This document shows positions 34,430 to 48,100 of a DNA stretch of 64,000 nucleotides, one piece after another. The stretch is from Riptortus pedestris (taxonomy: Eukaryota > Arthropoda > Insecta > Hemiptera > Alydidae): positions 194,089,001 through 194,153,000 of the forward strand of contig CM032229.1 of NCBI GenBank assembly GCA_019009955.1, in the 5' to 3' direction. Within the stretch, counting starts at the first letter, position 1, and each line of letters opens with the position of its first letter. A program made the translations under genes and the position numbers. The notes beneath the pieces are model-generated. The model did not search any database. It was not told the DNA's origin and saw only the letters and a list, made by a program, of their open reading frames with translations.

Positions 34430-36440
34430 GATTGAAACATTGCACTTAAAGCGCAATTTTTAAAAGTGAGAACAGTTAGAATAATGTCTTAATTTACAGT
34501 GAGAGATTGTTTAGTAGAAGATAAAGTGTGAGGAGGATGAATAAAGCAAGTAGGGAGCCGGGAAAAATATTCGTTTCTCATATAATAATGTCCAAAGACT
34601 CGAGTGATATTGTACAAAATGGAACGTTTTTATTTGACAAACAGTTTATACTATCGTTGATTGAGAATGTAACTAGGAACGAGGCAGAGATTGGCTCGAC
34701 TTCATCTACACTCATTCAACACAGTAGAATAGTAATAATTTAAAGTATACTCTATCGACTGGTTCAAATCGAGCAAAACATCTTTGAAAATTTTACTTTA
34801 GGAATGAATACAGATTTAGATATAGTAATGGAAAGTGTATTTTGAGAGAGGCCCACGTACTTGCCCAATCAAACGTTCCTATATATTTTGTTCAAATTCC
34901 TCTTCCTAGTCTCTAAATACTCGGTTAAACTAATCTACATCCGTATTCGAAGAAAGGTTTCAAAGAAGTTTTACATTATAAATAGCGGCTTGATAAAGAA
35001 ATTGTTACAAAACAAACAGTTTAAATAACAATAATATGAAAATATAAGTTATACATATTAGTCAACTTGGAAAACAAATTTGGAGTAAAATACTTTAAAG
35101 AAAGAACAAAGGGTTGAGGAAAAACAGATTCTTTGAGGCCTTCTTTTATCTTCAACTCTTTCTTCTTTCATTACAATTGTGGATAAATTATAGTATATAT
35201 ATGCAACACATTTCTGCCTTATCACATTTACTTTGATCATTATGATACTACTGTATTTGAATAAAAGCTCTAAGTCACTAGTTCCACCTTATCTCAGCTT
35301 CAGACTCCCAAATGATTAAAAATAAAACATTCAGAAGTAATAAAATAATAAAGTTCTATTAAGTAGTAGGATGTAAAACAGGAAGACAGCAATCGTAATA
35401 CAGGATACAGTGATAGGATACACGAAGGCTGAAGGGAAAACAAAATAATTGTATGCCTTGGCTATTTCTCTTCGATTAAAAATGTATATAAAATAAAAAC
35501 AATAAGTTTGAATAATGTTTAACATTTTGGGAAATTGGTGGGGGAATTTTTGATGTGACTAAGAGGATTCGAGGGAAGGAAGTGCTGTATGAAGATCCCC
35601 ACGGCACTTCTTCAAAGTATATCAAATTTCATTCAGAACTCATTCAATAATGATATATAATTCATAAGAACTGAAAAAAAAATTACCCAGGTACCTTTTA
35701 GAATTGTCAATATTCCAGTTTGCAACATATTTACGTTTAAAAGAAAAAAAAGGAACTAAAACTTAGCATCCACTGAGACTATTGGGACGTGATAGTAGCT
35801 ATAGATTACACCCTTTTTTAGCCGGGTGAGGCTCAACATTTTCTTTTTGAGTGCATTTGCACTTGATAAATTATTATATATTTCTTTTTCGTTTTGTATA
35901 TTAAATTACATTATACCTGTAATAATTAACATGTTTGGAGCATAACAGAAGGTGATGGAGTCTCGGTCCTAAATGACAAAATAAAACCTAGCTTTAGAAG
36001 CAATGGCTTCAAGTGTTAGCTAATTTTCCCTCAAAATAAACGAGAAAGATTAATGCCATAACAAGATTCAAACACAATTAATGTTAGTCTCATAAAGGCT
36101 CGTGCTTTATTGCCACAATTTATTTGTTCACTTTCAGCCTTCCGATAGAAATTTAATCTTGGAGTATAGATACATGTATTGGGACCCTAAAAGCAAAAAT
36201 CACTTCTTTTCCATTTAATGCCTGATACTCCTATCGAAAGTACTATTTGCTAATTGTTAGAAGTTAGTCTGTGCTAATCATTATTATACATTCTTCAAAT
36301 TTTATGAAAAATAATGTAATGAAAAAGGTAAACATGCACTTCAGAAATGTAAATAGCAATTTATAATTAGATTTAATAAATATATCATAAATGTAGGCAC
36401 TTACTAATGCAATATATAGCAAAAGAATTATTAAGGGTTG
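34430..36440. other. intergenic, no recognised feature
   Basis: AT-rich. Scattered open frames of 60-70 codons carry no recognisable domain. Confidence 0.45.
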
Positions 36441-36469
36441 TGTTAAATTAATGTTATTAATCATTTTGT

Positions 36470-36560
36470 ATATTCTTTTAAAAGGGATAGTCCCTGAAGA
36501 GGTGGCAAATAAGCCTCGAAACACGAAGGGCAGTTGCAATAATGTTTGCACCGAAATAAA
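36470..36560 (+). ncRNA. hammerhead-ribozyme-like motif, probable Penelope-type relic
   Basis: CTGAAGA at 36494-36500 and GAAA at 36518-36521 bracket GGTGGCAAATAAGCCTC, which can fold as a short stem II with a bulge. This is the core layout of hammerhead motifs found in Penelope-like element termini. No coding remnant is attached. Stems I and III were not confirmed. Confidence 0.35.
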
Positions 36561-36599
36561 TGTTTTTTATTGGAGACCCTTGCCATAAAATTTGAAGAA

Positions 36600-37640
36600 T
36601 ATATAAATAATATTGGGTCCAGAATAAGAAGAATCATTATTATTGTTACTGCTTAATACAAACACAACTTGTATCTTAGGTGGAACTTCTTCAATTAGTT
36701 CTGACCCACACAAAATAGATAAGAGATAAAATTTTGTATTCCAAAACTCTGGGAGAATTTGGATTAAGAATCAAATATTGGATCCCAGTTTTTATTCAAG
36801 TTTTCCAAATTTCTAATGATTATTGGCTTTGTGGTTACATAGACTTCTTCGGTGGCCATGTATAGCCTGAGGAAGGTAGCCGTAGTTAAAAAAAATTAGC
36901 CGAGTGAAGAGAAGATTGCTGAAGCAGAAAGCCGGTTTAGAGAAGAATGTTATTGGCTTTTTATTAACCTTTTGCTCAAGAAGCTCAGCAAAGAAACTAT
37001 TTAACTTGGCGGGATGAAGGTGGGAGCAGGTTGTTCGTGTCTTTCTAGGTGCCGTGCCCTTTGGAAAAATAAATAGAATAGGCTCCTGCTGATAGGAGCT
37101 GGGTACTGTTGGCCTTCTCTGGCAGCCCTCCCCCGTTCCCCCAGCTATCTCTTCTCTAGTCCGCGTACATTATCTATTTTCACTTTCTTTGTTAATCCTC
37201 TCCCACCTCAGAAAGGTTAATTATTATTTAATTATACATTACTTAAAATATTCAAATTAATTTTGATTAATTTGGTATTGCTGTATACATGTTATTTGTC
37301 ATTGTGTTTGGAAATTTTACATAAATAGAGCAGATTAAAATTTAAAATGTAGCTCATTTTAACAGATTTCCCTTAAGTGAAATCAGCTATTGAGGTTGTA
37401 CTCTTAGATCAAATTCATAAATAGGTGAAATTTTGTTAATAATTTGTAGTTACAATGCTATCTTACGTCAAATCATAAACACAGAGACTTGAAGTAATCT
37501 ACTTACATATTAAGATATTTTCTTTGTCTCTATCTGGTTTATGCCTATATGGATAAACTTTACTTGATTTTAAGTATTCGAATTCTCATATTGTTTTCAG
37601 CCAGGGGGTTGTGTTTTCAATCAGGGCACAAAGAGCAGGA
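36600..37640. other. intergenic, short family A scrap only
   Basis: Holds a 3'-end scrap of family A at 37357-37400 (TTTAACAGATTTCCCTTAAG). Otherwise nothing was recognised. Confidence 0.45.
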
Positions 37641-37645
37641 AAAAA

Positions 37646-38115
37646 AGTCCGTCACTCAGGGGCTGCGTAAAATAAGCAGATTTCCCACGTGGTTTTACAA
37701 TAGAGAAATCCGCCTAATAACAGCAGTAGTAGTAAGTAATCTCTAAACCTATTCACGAGGGACGAATAGTTACCAAAACGGCCCGCACTAGCTCTCGGCG
37801 GAGAGTCCCAAACATAGCCGACTCCTGCCGATCACACACATTCATACAAATGCAAATATCTCGGTTAATATTCAAGATACAGAATAAATGTATAGAACAA
37901 TATTTATAGTAAATTAAATTTGCAATAAGATTGATTCTATACAATTTTTCGATCCGACGCAAAATAACGGAGATATTTCGAATTTTCAAAAAACCCCCCT
38001 CCCACTGGTCCGATTTCAGCCATTAACGAACTTGATCTCTCTTTTTACGTAAACCGCTTAAATATGAAGTTTGGTAATGATCAAGCAAAAATTGCGACCG
38101 CTAGAGCGTTAACAG

Positions 38116-38151
<36 letters not shown>

Positions 38152-38273
38152 GAACGGACCCCATTTTTGTCATCTCCTGGGTAGGATCGATGGACATTTG
38201 AGGAAATTTTTCAAAACTCGCGTCATGAGTACGACCTCAATAGCTGATTTCCCTTAAGGGAAATCTGCTAAAA
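37646..38273 (+). repeat. family A repeat, best full-length copy
   Basis: Complete layout. Start AGTCCGTCACTCAGGGGCTG; AAGCAGATTTCCCACG; middle with ATATCTCGGTTAATATTCAA and ATCCGACGC; CGACCGCTAGAGCGTTAACA; internal (TA)n at 38118-38145; TTTTGAACGGACC; terminal palindrome GATTTCCCTTAAGGGAAATC, then TGCTAAAA at 38273. Non-coding. Confidence 0.78.
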
Positions 38274-38867
38274 TCATCAATATATGTGTCCGGAAATAGT
38301 TGAGTTTTCCATTATATTCAAAAGACTATAAGTTTAAATGTTTATCTCTTCATATAAGATAACTAATAGAATAAAATGTGTAGCTGGAGGAAATTCAGAG
38401 TGAGCAGAGTGGGTAATTCTGTTTGTCACAGTAACTGGCTTCAAACATATGCTAGCAATCAACAGATCTGGCAACAAATGGAAAAGAAATGGAATACACG
38501 ATCAAAATTTCATAATTAGTCGTATGATTCCATCAAATATGTTATACTTAATAAGTGATGGAAATTTATTATATATGTTAAAAATTATTTAGGAATTCTA
38601 AAATATTTTGAACAAGTTATAGTCAAATTTTAAATATTACTAAGTAATTTGATATATCCTACTTCTAAATCTATATAATTTCTAACTTAATTATTAGGAA
38701 TCCGTAAAATAAATTTCACAAATAAATAAAAAAATAATACATTATTTTATATACATCTATCTAAATTGAATTTTTAAGTGATATAGGGTTAATGTGATGT
38801 GAAATGTGTTAAAAAAAATTGAAATAAACTGAATCGAAGTGGGAAAGCGTGAGTCGGTGACTGATGG

Positions 38868-39000
38868 CTAAGGGTCGGGAAGGTCTAGGACTTGCTCGAC
38901 AAAGGTTGTGATGTCAGTTGGAGATTCTCTGTGCGACTTGCAGAAGTCATGCTCCAACAATTGGCTGTAATATAGTCTCCTCGTGTAGTCTTTCTGCAAA
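38868..39000 (-). CDS. lic: MAPKK exon 7 (C-terminus)
   Basis: 133 nt with stop TAG at 38870-38868. Completes [20 protein letters not shown] and [24 protein letters not shown], the C-lobe end and tail of MKK3/6. Acceptor ATATTTAG. The reverse complement of TTTATT at 38565 could be the AATAAA signal. Confidence 0.88.
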
Positions 39001-42000
39001 CTAAATATCATTTCTAGTAGTTTATCATCAACATGATTAATAACTAGAAACTATATCTTATAGTTTTTAATATAAACTATAACTAATATGAATTAAAAGT
39101 CTGTCGTGCAAGGGCTGCGTAAACTAAGCAGAATTCCCACGTGAAGTTCTACTGTAGATAAATCTACATACTGGTAACACTGAACAACACCGTGAATATT
39201 TAGCAAATAAATGCAATCTCTCCGGGCTGAACAGATAGACAGAAATATTCTTCACCAGAAAGAAAAACAATTTCTGAAATATATCTGAATATAACATATT
39301 AATTTTATTGAAAACTATTTACTATATCTAGTACATTAATTTATAATGAATCATAATAATTTTTATCTCAATCACTCAAATTTTAGTAGTCCAAGATCTT
39401 AAGACGGGGGGGGGGGGGGGGTTGAACAAAACATATTTGCACGTATCTCACATAATAAAGTATCTTGAAAACAATATTTGGTATTTAAGCTTCGAATAAA
39501 GGGGTTTATTATATGACAGAGTATTGTTTATGTGCCATGAGTAGGACGGGCTTTGCAGAAAACTGAAAAATGCAAATATCTGAGTTAATATTCAAGATAG
39601 AGAATAACTGCATATAACAATATCGATAGGGCATTTAATTTGCAATAACAATGGATAATACATTTTTTCGATATGTCATATAGTAATGGAGATATTTCGA
39701 AATTTTGAAAATCCTCCACTCTGATCCCCCCTCTCACTGGGCTAATTTCAGCCACTAACAAACACGATCTTTCTTTTTACATAAAACGATTAAATATAGA
39801 GTTTGGTAATGACCATACAAAAATTGTGACTGCTAGAGCATCTCTCTCTCCCCTCCCCTCTTTATCTCGCGAGATCTTGATAATAATATTCAACTAATCT
39901 AAGCCTTCGAAACTTTTGCCTCCATTCTTGAAAACAGCCTCTTTTGTTGAAAACACTATTCTTCCCATTATAAAATGATGAAATACTCATGAAAATTAGG
40001 AATAAAGCAATATCAACCTTATCAGCTACCATTTCTAATGGATTCGTTGCAATGATATACTCTTATAAGTATTAGTAAATATAATTATAAGTATATGACC
40101 TTGAGAGACATATCTCTTAAAAATAATATGTTAAAGTAATAATTGAAAAAGGAAAGCAAGGTAAAGAGCTTACCATGATGAAATAAAGTCTTGGAATTGT
40201 TCAGAGAATTTAGAGTTGGGAGGTAGCCTTGGAGGGCTATCCTTGACAACTTGCTTCAGCTGTTCGAACGGGTTGGTCCATTTGGCGTAGGGAAACTCGC
40301 CTGTAGCTAGCTCGACCAGCGATATTCCCAGCGACCAGACGTCGGATCTGATGTCATATTGTGAAGGATTACCATTCGGGTCAATCCTCTCGGGCTGAAA
40401 CACACATCCGCTAACATAGAGTACTACTTCTTTAAGCAGCTATTTCACATACTTAATTTCCTTAATCTATATAAACTACCCTAATGTTAGCCGAAGATTC
40501 CATATATCAGACCTAACAGGAGTGATGGTCTACTTGGAACTCAGACCATATATCAGACCTACCAGGAGTGGGGGTCTACTTGGAAGTCAGACCATATATC
40601 AGACCTACCAGGAGTGGGGGTCTACTTGGAAGTCAGACCATATATCAGACCTACCAGGAGTGGGGGTCTACTTGGAAGTCAGACCATATATCAGACCTAC
40701 CAGGAGTGGGGGTCTGCTTGGAAGTCAGACCATATATCAGACCTACCAGGAGTGGGGGTCTGCTTGGAAGTCAGACCATATATCAGACCTACCAGGAGTG
40801 GGGGTCTGCTTGGAAGTCAGACCATATATCAGACCTACCAGGAGTGGGGGTCTGCTTGGAAGTCAGACCATATATCAGACCTACCAGGAGTGGGGGTCTA
40901 CTTGGAAGTCAGACCATATATCAGACCTGCCAGGAGTGGGGGCCTACTTGGAAGACCAACCATATATCAGACCTGCCAGGAGTGGGGGCCTACTTGGAAG
41001 TCAGACCATATATCAGACCTGCCAGGAGTGGGGGCCTACTTGGAAGTCAGACCATATATCAGACCTGCCAGGAGTGGGTGGTCTAATTGGAAGTCAGACC
41101 ATATATCAGACCTACCAGGAGTGGGGGTCTACTTGGAAGTCAGACCAACAAAGCAGACCTACCAGGAGTGGGGGTCTGCTTGGAAGTCAGACCATATATC
41201 AGACCTGTCAGGAGTGGGGGTCTGCTTGGAAGTCAGACCATATATCAGACCTGTCGGTAGTGGGGGTATACTTTGAATCTTATATGTGAAATATTGTCCT
41301 GTTCTTTTTTTTAACGCAGAGAGGGTTAAGGGATCACATGGAAATCAGTACTGAAAATCATAACATTGGGTTTGTTGAAGAAATGGAAAAGGTAAATAGT
41401 ATTTACTATATTTTTCTGTGTTATATATTATTTCCATGTGAAGTAGTAAGTCTAGTAAGCACCTAATACTTCCCAGGTATAAAAAATGATTGCGTGAACA
41501 AAATTTGATAATTTATTTTGTATTAATGCTTAGCAAATGCAGAAGAACAAAGAGCCATTGGCATTAATTGTAATGACATGTGTATTACGAAATTACTTCA
41601 CAAAAATAATGTATGCAATTGAATAATTAATCACTACCACTCACTGCCATGTACGGTTTGCACCCTGCTTCAATAGTCTTGGCAACAGAATCTACGAGGT
41701 AACCAGAAATACCAAAGTCACACATTTTAATCTCGCCCTTCCTGTTGATGAGAATGTTAGATGGCTTGACATCACGGTGAATCACCTTGAGCCGGCTGTA
41801 GAGGTAGTGGAGGGCACTCACCACCTGTCAAAACAAATTGCACTAATTAACACCATTTACCTCAAAGATTTAAATGTTATTTATAGACGATAATGTGGCA
41901 TAACTGTGATAATGATTTTTGAAATTGAATAGTCTTATTTCAAACAATGTCTAATATTCATTCTATCATCAATTACAAATCTTTTTTGATAGATTTCCCT

Positions 42001-42133
42001 TAAGAGAAATCAGAAATTGAGGCTGTTCCCATGACGCAATTTTTGTTACATTTCCTCAAATCTCCATCGAATCCTACCCAGGAGATAACAAAAATGAGGT
42101 CCATTCAAAACTGTATATGTATATGTATGTATG

Positions 42134-42169
<36 letters not shown>

Positions 42170-45100
42170 TATATCTGCCAAACTCCATATTTAATAAAAG
42201 TTTTATGTAAAAAGAAAGATCAAGTTCTTTAATGGCTGAAATTGCATTAGTGGGGATGGGGGGTTACAAAAGGAATTTTTTAAAGAAAAACTCGTTCTGG
42301 CAAATGAAACTACACGATTTAAACAAAGTCCACCACACAGGGATGCTGCATAAACTAAGCAGATTTCACACGTGATGCTAAGACACACCAGTAGTGTCCT
42401 TCCTATCGATCTAAATTGACTAAGAAGGAGGGGGTTTAGAGGAGGGCTTAAGTAAAAAATTTCAATTTTCTCCTTATCTATTAGAGATACAAAAAATTTG
42501 AATAGAAGATTTTTTGTTTATCATTAAAAAATCTCGGAGTGGGCTCAGAGCCGTGAGCGGAGTAACATCGCTCCCGTATGCTTTAGTGTGTAACCTGGGA
42601 AGAAATGGGAATGGAGATGTAATACTTGGCATACTGTCGTGTCATACATTAGTGCTGCAGTGTACAAACTTCGATGTGATTCTGTGCAGTGATTGGTGAG
42701 TTATTAGCAAGTATACTATCGTAGATTTATTGACCGAGAGCTCCTACAACAACGGGGAAGTTATGAATATGCTTGCAGAATCCCCTCCCCTGGCTGGTAT
42801 AGCTAGGTAGGGAATTATCAGCTAGCAGGACTCACTTCCCCTACCTTCCCCACTCAGCTATCATTGCTGCTTGACAGCTCTTATCACCTAGCGTCTCTTG
42901 CTCCTTATCAACTCACAACTCTTCTTCTCGCACGGAACTCTGTCTCACTCCTATTGCCCCTTTAACTCATTTAATAAATATTATTGTTATAAATAGAAAT
43001 GTATGTAATTTATGAATCCCCGGGGCTGCTCAAATTAATTTTTATTTTATTTTAGGGTTACTTTATCTGTGATTAGTTTTATTTTAGGGTTTCTTTATCT
43101 GTGATTAGTTTTATTTTAGGGTTACTTTATCTGTGATTAGTTTTATTTTAGGGTTACTTTATCTGTGATTAGTTTTATTTTAGGGTTACTTTATCTGTGA
43201 TTAGTTTTATTTTAGGGTTACTTTATCTGTGATTAGTTTTATTTTAGGGTTACTTTATCTGTGATTAGTTTTATTTTAGGGTTACTTTATCTGTGATTAG
43301 TTTTATTTTAGGGGGCCTTGATCTGTGATATTTATGTGTGTGTCTGTGTATATAGATGTAATGTGTTATGTATGTATAATTCATTCGGTATTAAGTTGGG
43401 ATGGCAGCTCAGAAAGGCATAGGAGATAAAAAACTGGAAATCGGACAGCCAGTCTGGATTATTCGCTCAGGAGGCCCTATTCAGGATGCTGTCATATCCG
43501 CTATTACAAATATTACGGCACCGGACCGAGTGGAGCCTGAGTTGTTGGTGTCTGTGCAATGGGAAGACGAGTCGGGAAGCATCCTTGGGAAGACAGTGAG
43601 GAGCGAAGATGTCATACCTCGTCCTTTGAGATCCACGCAACCAGCTCAGGCGAGTGCTGAGGCTGCAGATGAACAAGAACTGCCTTCCACGTCACAATGG
43701 CCCTGTCACCTGTGTGGGTTGGCCTTTAAAAATGCTAGAGGTCTTAGAGTGCACGTAGGCAAAAAGCATCCCTTGGAAGCTAATAAAATTAACCTTGAAA
43801 ATATTCTAAAATCGACTAAGAAGAAAACACTATCAGATGATCCCAGAATACGTGAAGAAGTATCGAAATGGAGGGATCAGTTCAAGGAGTTTCTTCATAA
43901 TTTGAATAATTTCAATGTGATAGATTTCGACTTAAAGGTTAATGGTTTTCTTTTGTTCTTAAAGGAAGCTAATAGTCAGCTTCCTGGCCCAAAGCACCCA
44001 GCAGTGCGGCATTTCAAGCAGAGGGAGAAGAGCAAAGGAACCAACAACGAACAGAAAGGGCATGCTAAGGCCTCGAACCCTAAGAGGTCAAACAAGGCTG
44101 TGCATGAACGGCGGCGTGAGACCTACCAATATGAGTTGGCCCAATACCACTATTACAATAGAAGAAAAAGAGTGATCAATGATGTGTTGAATGCAAAAGT
44201 GCCTAAACAATGTCCAATTCCTACAGAGGATATTGAAAGGCATTTCAAGAGTACATTGGGAGTACCAAACAGTAAAGAGAGAAGTTCCTATAGCACAGTT
44301 CAATCTAGGCCGGATATTTTGAATGTTAGGGAAGAAACCATTCGGAGTGCTATCAAGTCAACTTCTCTCGATACGGCTCCTGGGCCGGATGGAGTATTCG
44401 TCAGAACTCTCAAGGCTCTTGATATTGTCCCGGTGATAAAAGTGTTGGCGGATATTATGTTGAGGACTTCTTATGTTCCAGAGCCTCTGCGCAGAGGTAA
44501 GACTATCCTCATATACAAAGGAAAGGGACCTGCTGCTAAGATTGCGTCTTGGAGGCCCATAACAGTGTTCCCTATTCGAGAAGGTCTTGGACGCAGAACT
44601 GAGGCAACAAGTAGGCTTCCATAAGTGCCAGAGGAGCTTGTTGTTAAAGGGATGCCTGGTTGTCATATGAATGCCCGTATAATTAATGCGATCCTCAAAG
44701 ACACCAGGTTGAAAAGGAAGTCTGCTGTGGTCACTTTCCTGGATGTGATCGGAGCATTTGACAATGCGGGTCACTCTCATGTACTGCGTACATTGGAATC
44801 CAAGGGTGTGTCGAAGGATGTCAAGAACATGATAGCGGCTTTACTAACAGATAACACAATATGGGTGAACTCGGGGGGAAGGCATTAGGCCCTATTAAGG
44901 TCCGATGAGGAGTCCCTCAAGGTGGGCCACTCTCTCCAAGACTCTTTAACCTTTGTATAAATTTCCTTTATGAAGAAATTTGTGATGAGGTGCTGGCTAA
45001 CAACATGGGTTATAAGTTGGTTGAAGAGGAGGAGGGTGTTATCCTTACCGGATTTGCCGATGACCAGGCTGTGACTACGAGGGACAAGATGTGACCAGAG

Positions 45101-48100
45101 AGAGTGACGGATCTGGTCCAAGGGCTCTTACGGGAAATCGGGCTTGAGGTAAACCCTTCCAAGAGCACAGTGGTTATATTGATTGAGGGTCAGCTTGTGA
45201 GAGACAAATTATCTTTGGAGGATGGTAGCTACATTCAGTCAATCGATCAAGATGAATCTGTCAAATATCTCGGCTGCACTATTTCTGGTGAAGTAGTAGT
45301 CAATGATAATGCCATTCAACAGATGACAGAAAATCTGGAGAAGCTAAGGTCTTCCCAGCTACTAAAACCTGATCAGAAACTAAATGTACTCAACCAGTAT
45401 TTGTTCCCCACTCTAACATACCCATTACAGACAGCGCCGCTTAGTAAGCTTCGTCAACGAACTCTGTCAAACTTAATATAAATTACGCCCCACTGCGTGG
45501 TGATCCGGGAGTTGTCTCGAGGTCAGCAGATGTTGGGCCCCTCTGTCAAAGGTGTGGCAGGGAGACCGAAACACCGGCCCATGTGGTCAGGAATTGTCCA
45601 CATATCATGTTGCTGTTCACGAGGCGACATCGCCGGGTAAAGCATGCTATCATGGAGCTCATGAAGGCTAAGAATTTTACATGCTTTGAAGAGGTGTACG
45701 CTGTCGATGACGCAGGGTCAACGAGGTACGTGGACATCATTGCCTTCAAGAAGAATTGTAAATTTGCCTACATCCTGGACCCAACGATAAGGTACGAGAG
45801 CAACGACCCTGATCAAGTGGAAAAGACCCATCAGGAAAAGAAAAATATTTACGACAAATGTACTAAATTTTACTCGGAAAAATTTAGGGAATCATTTGGG
45901 GAGCGGGATTTTCTGGTGATTGGCTTGTGGTTCGGTGCTCGAGGAACGGTCCCTAAACGTACCCGGACATTTTTTGACGAGGTGGGAATAGACAAGAAGG
46001 CTCTGCAAACCTTGGTCGAGGGTATCATTATTGATACTTTAGGGATTATTTCCCACCATATATTTTAAATTTTTCTCTGGCCAGTGATCTTATTATAGAT
46101 TGACGGATCTTGTTAGTACAATAATGATGTTTCTAATTTTATATCTAGTGACATTCACCTTTTAGGTTCCTGACTATGTTATTTTAGTTATTGAGCTGAC
46201 TAAATACAATATGTATTGTTTTACTGTTGTCCTAGGGATTGACTAAGTTGCTGTGTGCTTCAGCATCTCAATGTAATTGAGCAGCCCCACAAACTGTATA
46301 AAAATTTGTACAATACAGTGATTCTCTATGTTGTATGATGTTAATCGATCCGATGCCTTCGAGTAGAGACATCTTACATCACTTTCAAAGAAAATAATTT
46401 TAAATGAAATGCATCCAAGCATTTTGTTTATATAATAATATAAAAACAGGATTAGATGGAAGTCATGAGGTGCTTACATCAGATATTAGTCAGTATAGAC
46501 AAAATCCCCGATGCAGAAAGTCCAAGATCAGTGTGAATTTGAATTAGGTTGGAGTTGGGCTCCAGAAGACGGCTTTACAGTGAAACATATACAGCAAATA
46601 AAACTTACCAAGAAGAATGTGTAGTTTTTTTTTCAAACCTTTTGTCAAAAATAAAAAGTCTGATTTAATAAAAATAAATTAAAACAAAATAATGAAAAAC
46701 TCACTGCAAGAGCTATGTTGCCAAGGATCGGCTCGGGAATAGAAAGCCCATTAGCCTTAGCCTTGATATAGAATTTGTCGAGGCTGGTGTCCATTACTTC
46801 CATGCAGATCCAGACATCTCCCTCTCGGAATAATGCTCCATAGAACTGGACGGTATGAGCACAGTCTGATGAACGCATTATTATATCCAAATCTGTGAGA
46901 GCTCGCTTCTGCTCGATTGTGTTAACTGTCATTGTTATTCTCTAAACAAAACAATAAAACGAGATGAAAGAGATAGAAAAATTCAGTATTGGTGAAATAA
47001 GAGTATAGTAACCCTTAAACACAACAAAAATAACAAAGAATTAATGACAATTAAGAAAAATACAAAGCGTATTGAGTAACACAACTCAGAAAGCATACAA
47101 TTTTCCCGAAATGTTTTCAAATCCTAATTTCATCTCAGCAAATAAGAAGCGATTTGATTAAACCGATTTCTAACAAAAGAGAGCATGAAGAAAGGCCTTC
47201 CACTCATGGCTTATGACAGGAGAACATATGCCGAGCATATTGCTTTTTACAGCCTGTGGAAGTTAAGTTAATGTATTTCTACAGAAAGAGATAGAGATAG
47301 CAATTTCGGAACCGGAAGTTAGGTACTAAAGTAAATAAAAGCATAATGAGAAAGGCTTGCTTTTTATTACCCATTTAAACTTAGGATGCAAACTTTGAGA
47401 TATTTCATCACAAAACAGAACCGAAAGAGAAAAAAAAAGTTACTATTTGATCTAATACAAACCAACGGTAAAGAATTTCTATGACTTCATCCATTGGATT
47501 AATAACCATACATTCAAAATAAATATCAGAGATTGGCAAATTCTAGTGGTCTATTATACTCCAAACTGTTTTGGGACTCAGGTTAGCCATGCGAGTTAAA
47601 GCGTTGACCTTTATCTCACATGGCAAACCTAGAGTGGCGAGTTTGATTCTCGCCTGGGCAAAGGAAATTATTTAGTGACAAAATTCATTAAATAACATCC
47701 TAAAATCCCACCCTGGCTAGAAAAGGGTGGTAACCTGTAGATAACCCGTCCCAATTAGCCTGAGTTGCAAAAAGTGGATGTTAATAAATAATACTCCAAA
47801 TTGGCAAATGCAATGTATTAAGGTCTTTTAAACATTGAGAAAAATACATACTAGCAGTTAACGACCATAAAACTACTCTGGTTAAGATCAATACACATTT
47901 AAACAATTCTTAAATAGAGTAGAAAGGAATGTAGGCGAAACAGTAAGTATAGATGAGTGAGGGTTAATACCTTTACTGCCATTATGGTTTCCGACGGAAT
48001 ATGCCTCATCTTTTCAACAATGCCATAAGCACCTCGACCCAGATCACAGATCTTCTCTAAATCATCAGCTTCGACAACAAATGTTTTATCGCCAATAGTA

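Larger units (their letters stand above)
43040..46330 (+). mobile_element. R2-like (RLE-type) non-LTR retrotransposon, degraded, antisense in MAPKK intron 4
   Basis: Order: 32-bp tandem repeats (43040-43320); long N-terminal frame with C2H2 finger and RT start; fragments of RT; then CCHC and restriction-like endonuclease. This N-terminal finger plus C-terminal RLE architecture defines the R2/R4/NeSL group. Frameshifts, stops and an apparent deletion near 45480 make it non-functional. The 3' end is only roughly placed; no poly-A tail is seen. Confidence 0.75.

Noticed and set aside
40497..41278. Possible CRISPR array
   Set aside because: Units are contiguous with no unique spacers, in a eukaryotic intron.
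40522..41289. Open frames of 255, 220 and 172 codons
   Set aside because: All arise from the 46-bp minisatellite, overlapping in different frames.
46645..46932. Kinase fragment starting at an internal methionine
   Set aside because: It is exon 4 of the MAPKK gene; RIT precedes the methionine across the splice junction and the tail past 46705 is intron.
47577..47660. tRNA gene
   Set aside because: A- and B-box-like stretches are present but no acceptor stem or anticodon arm forms; a SINE fits better.
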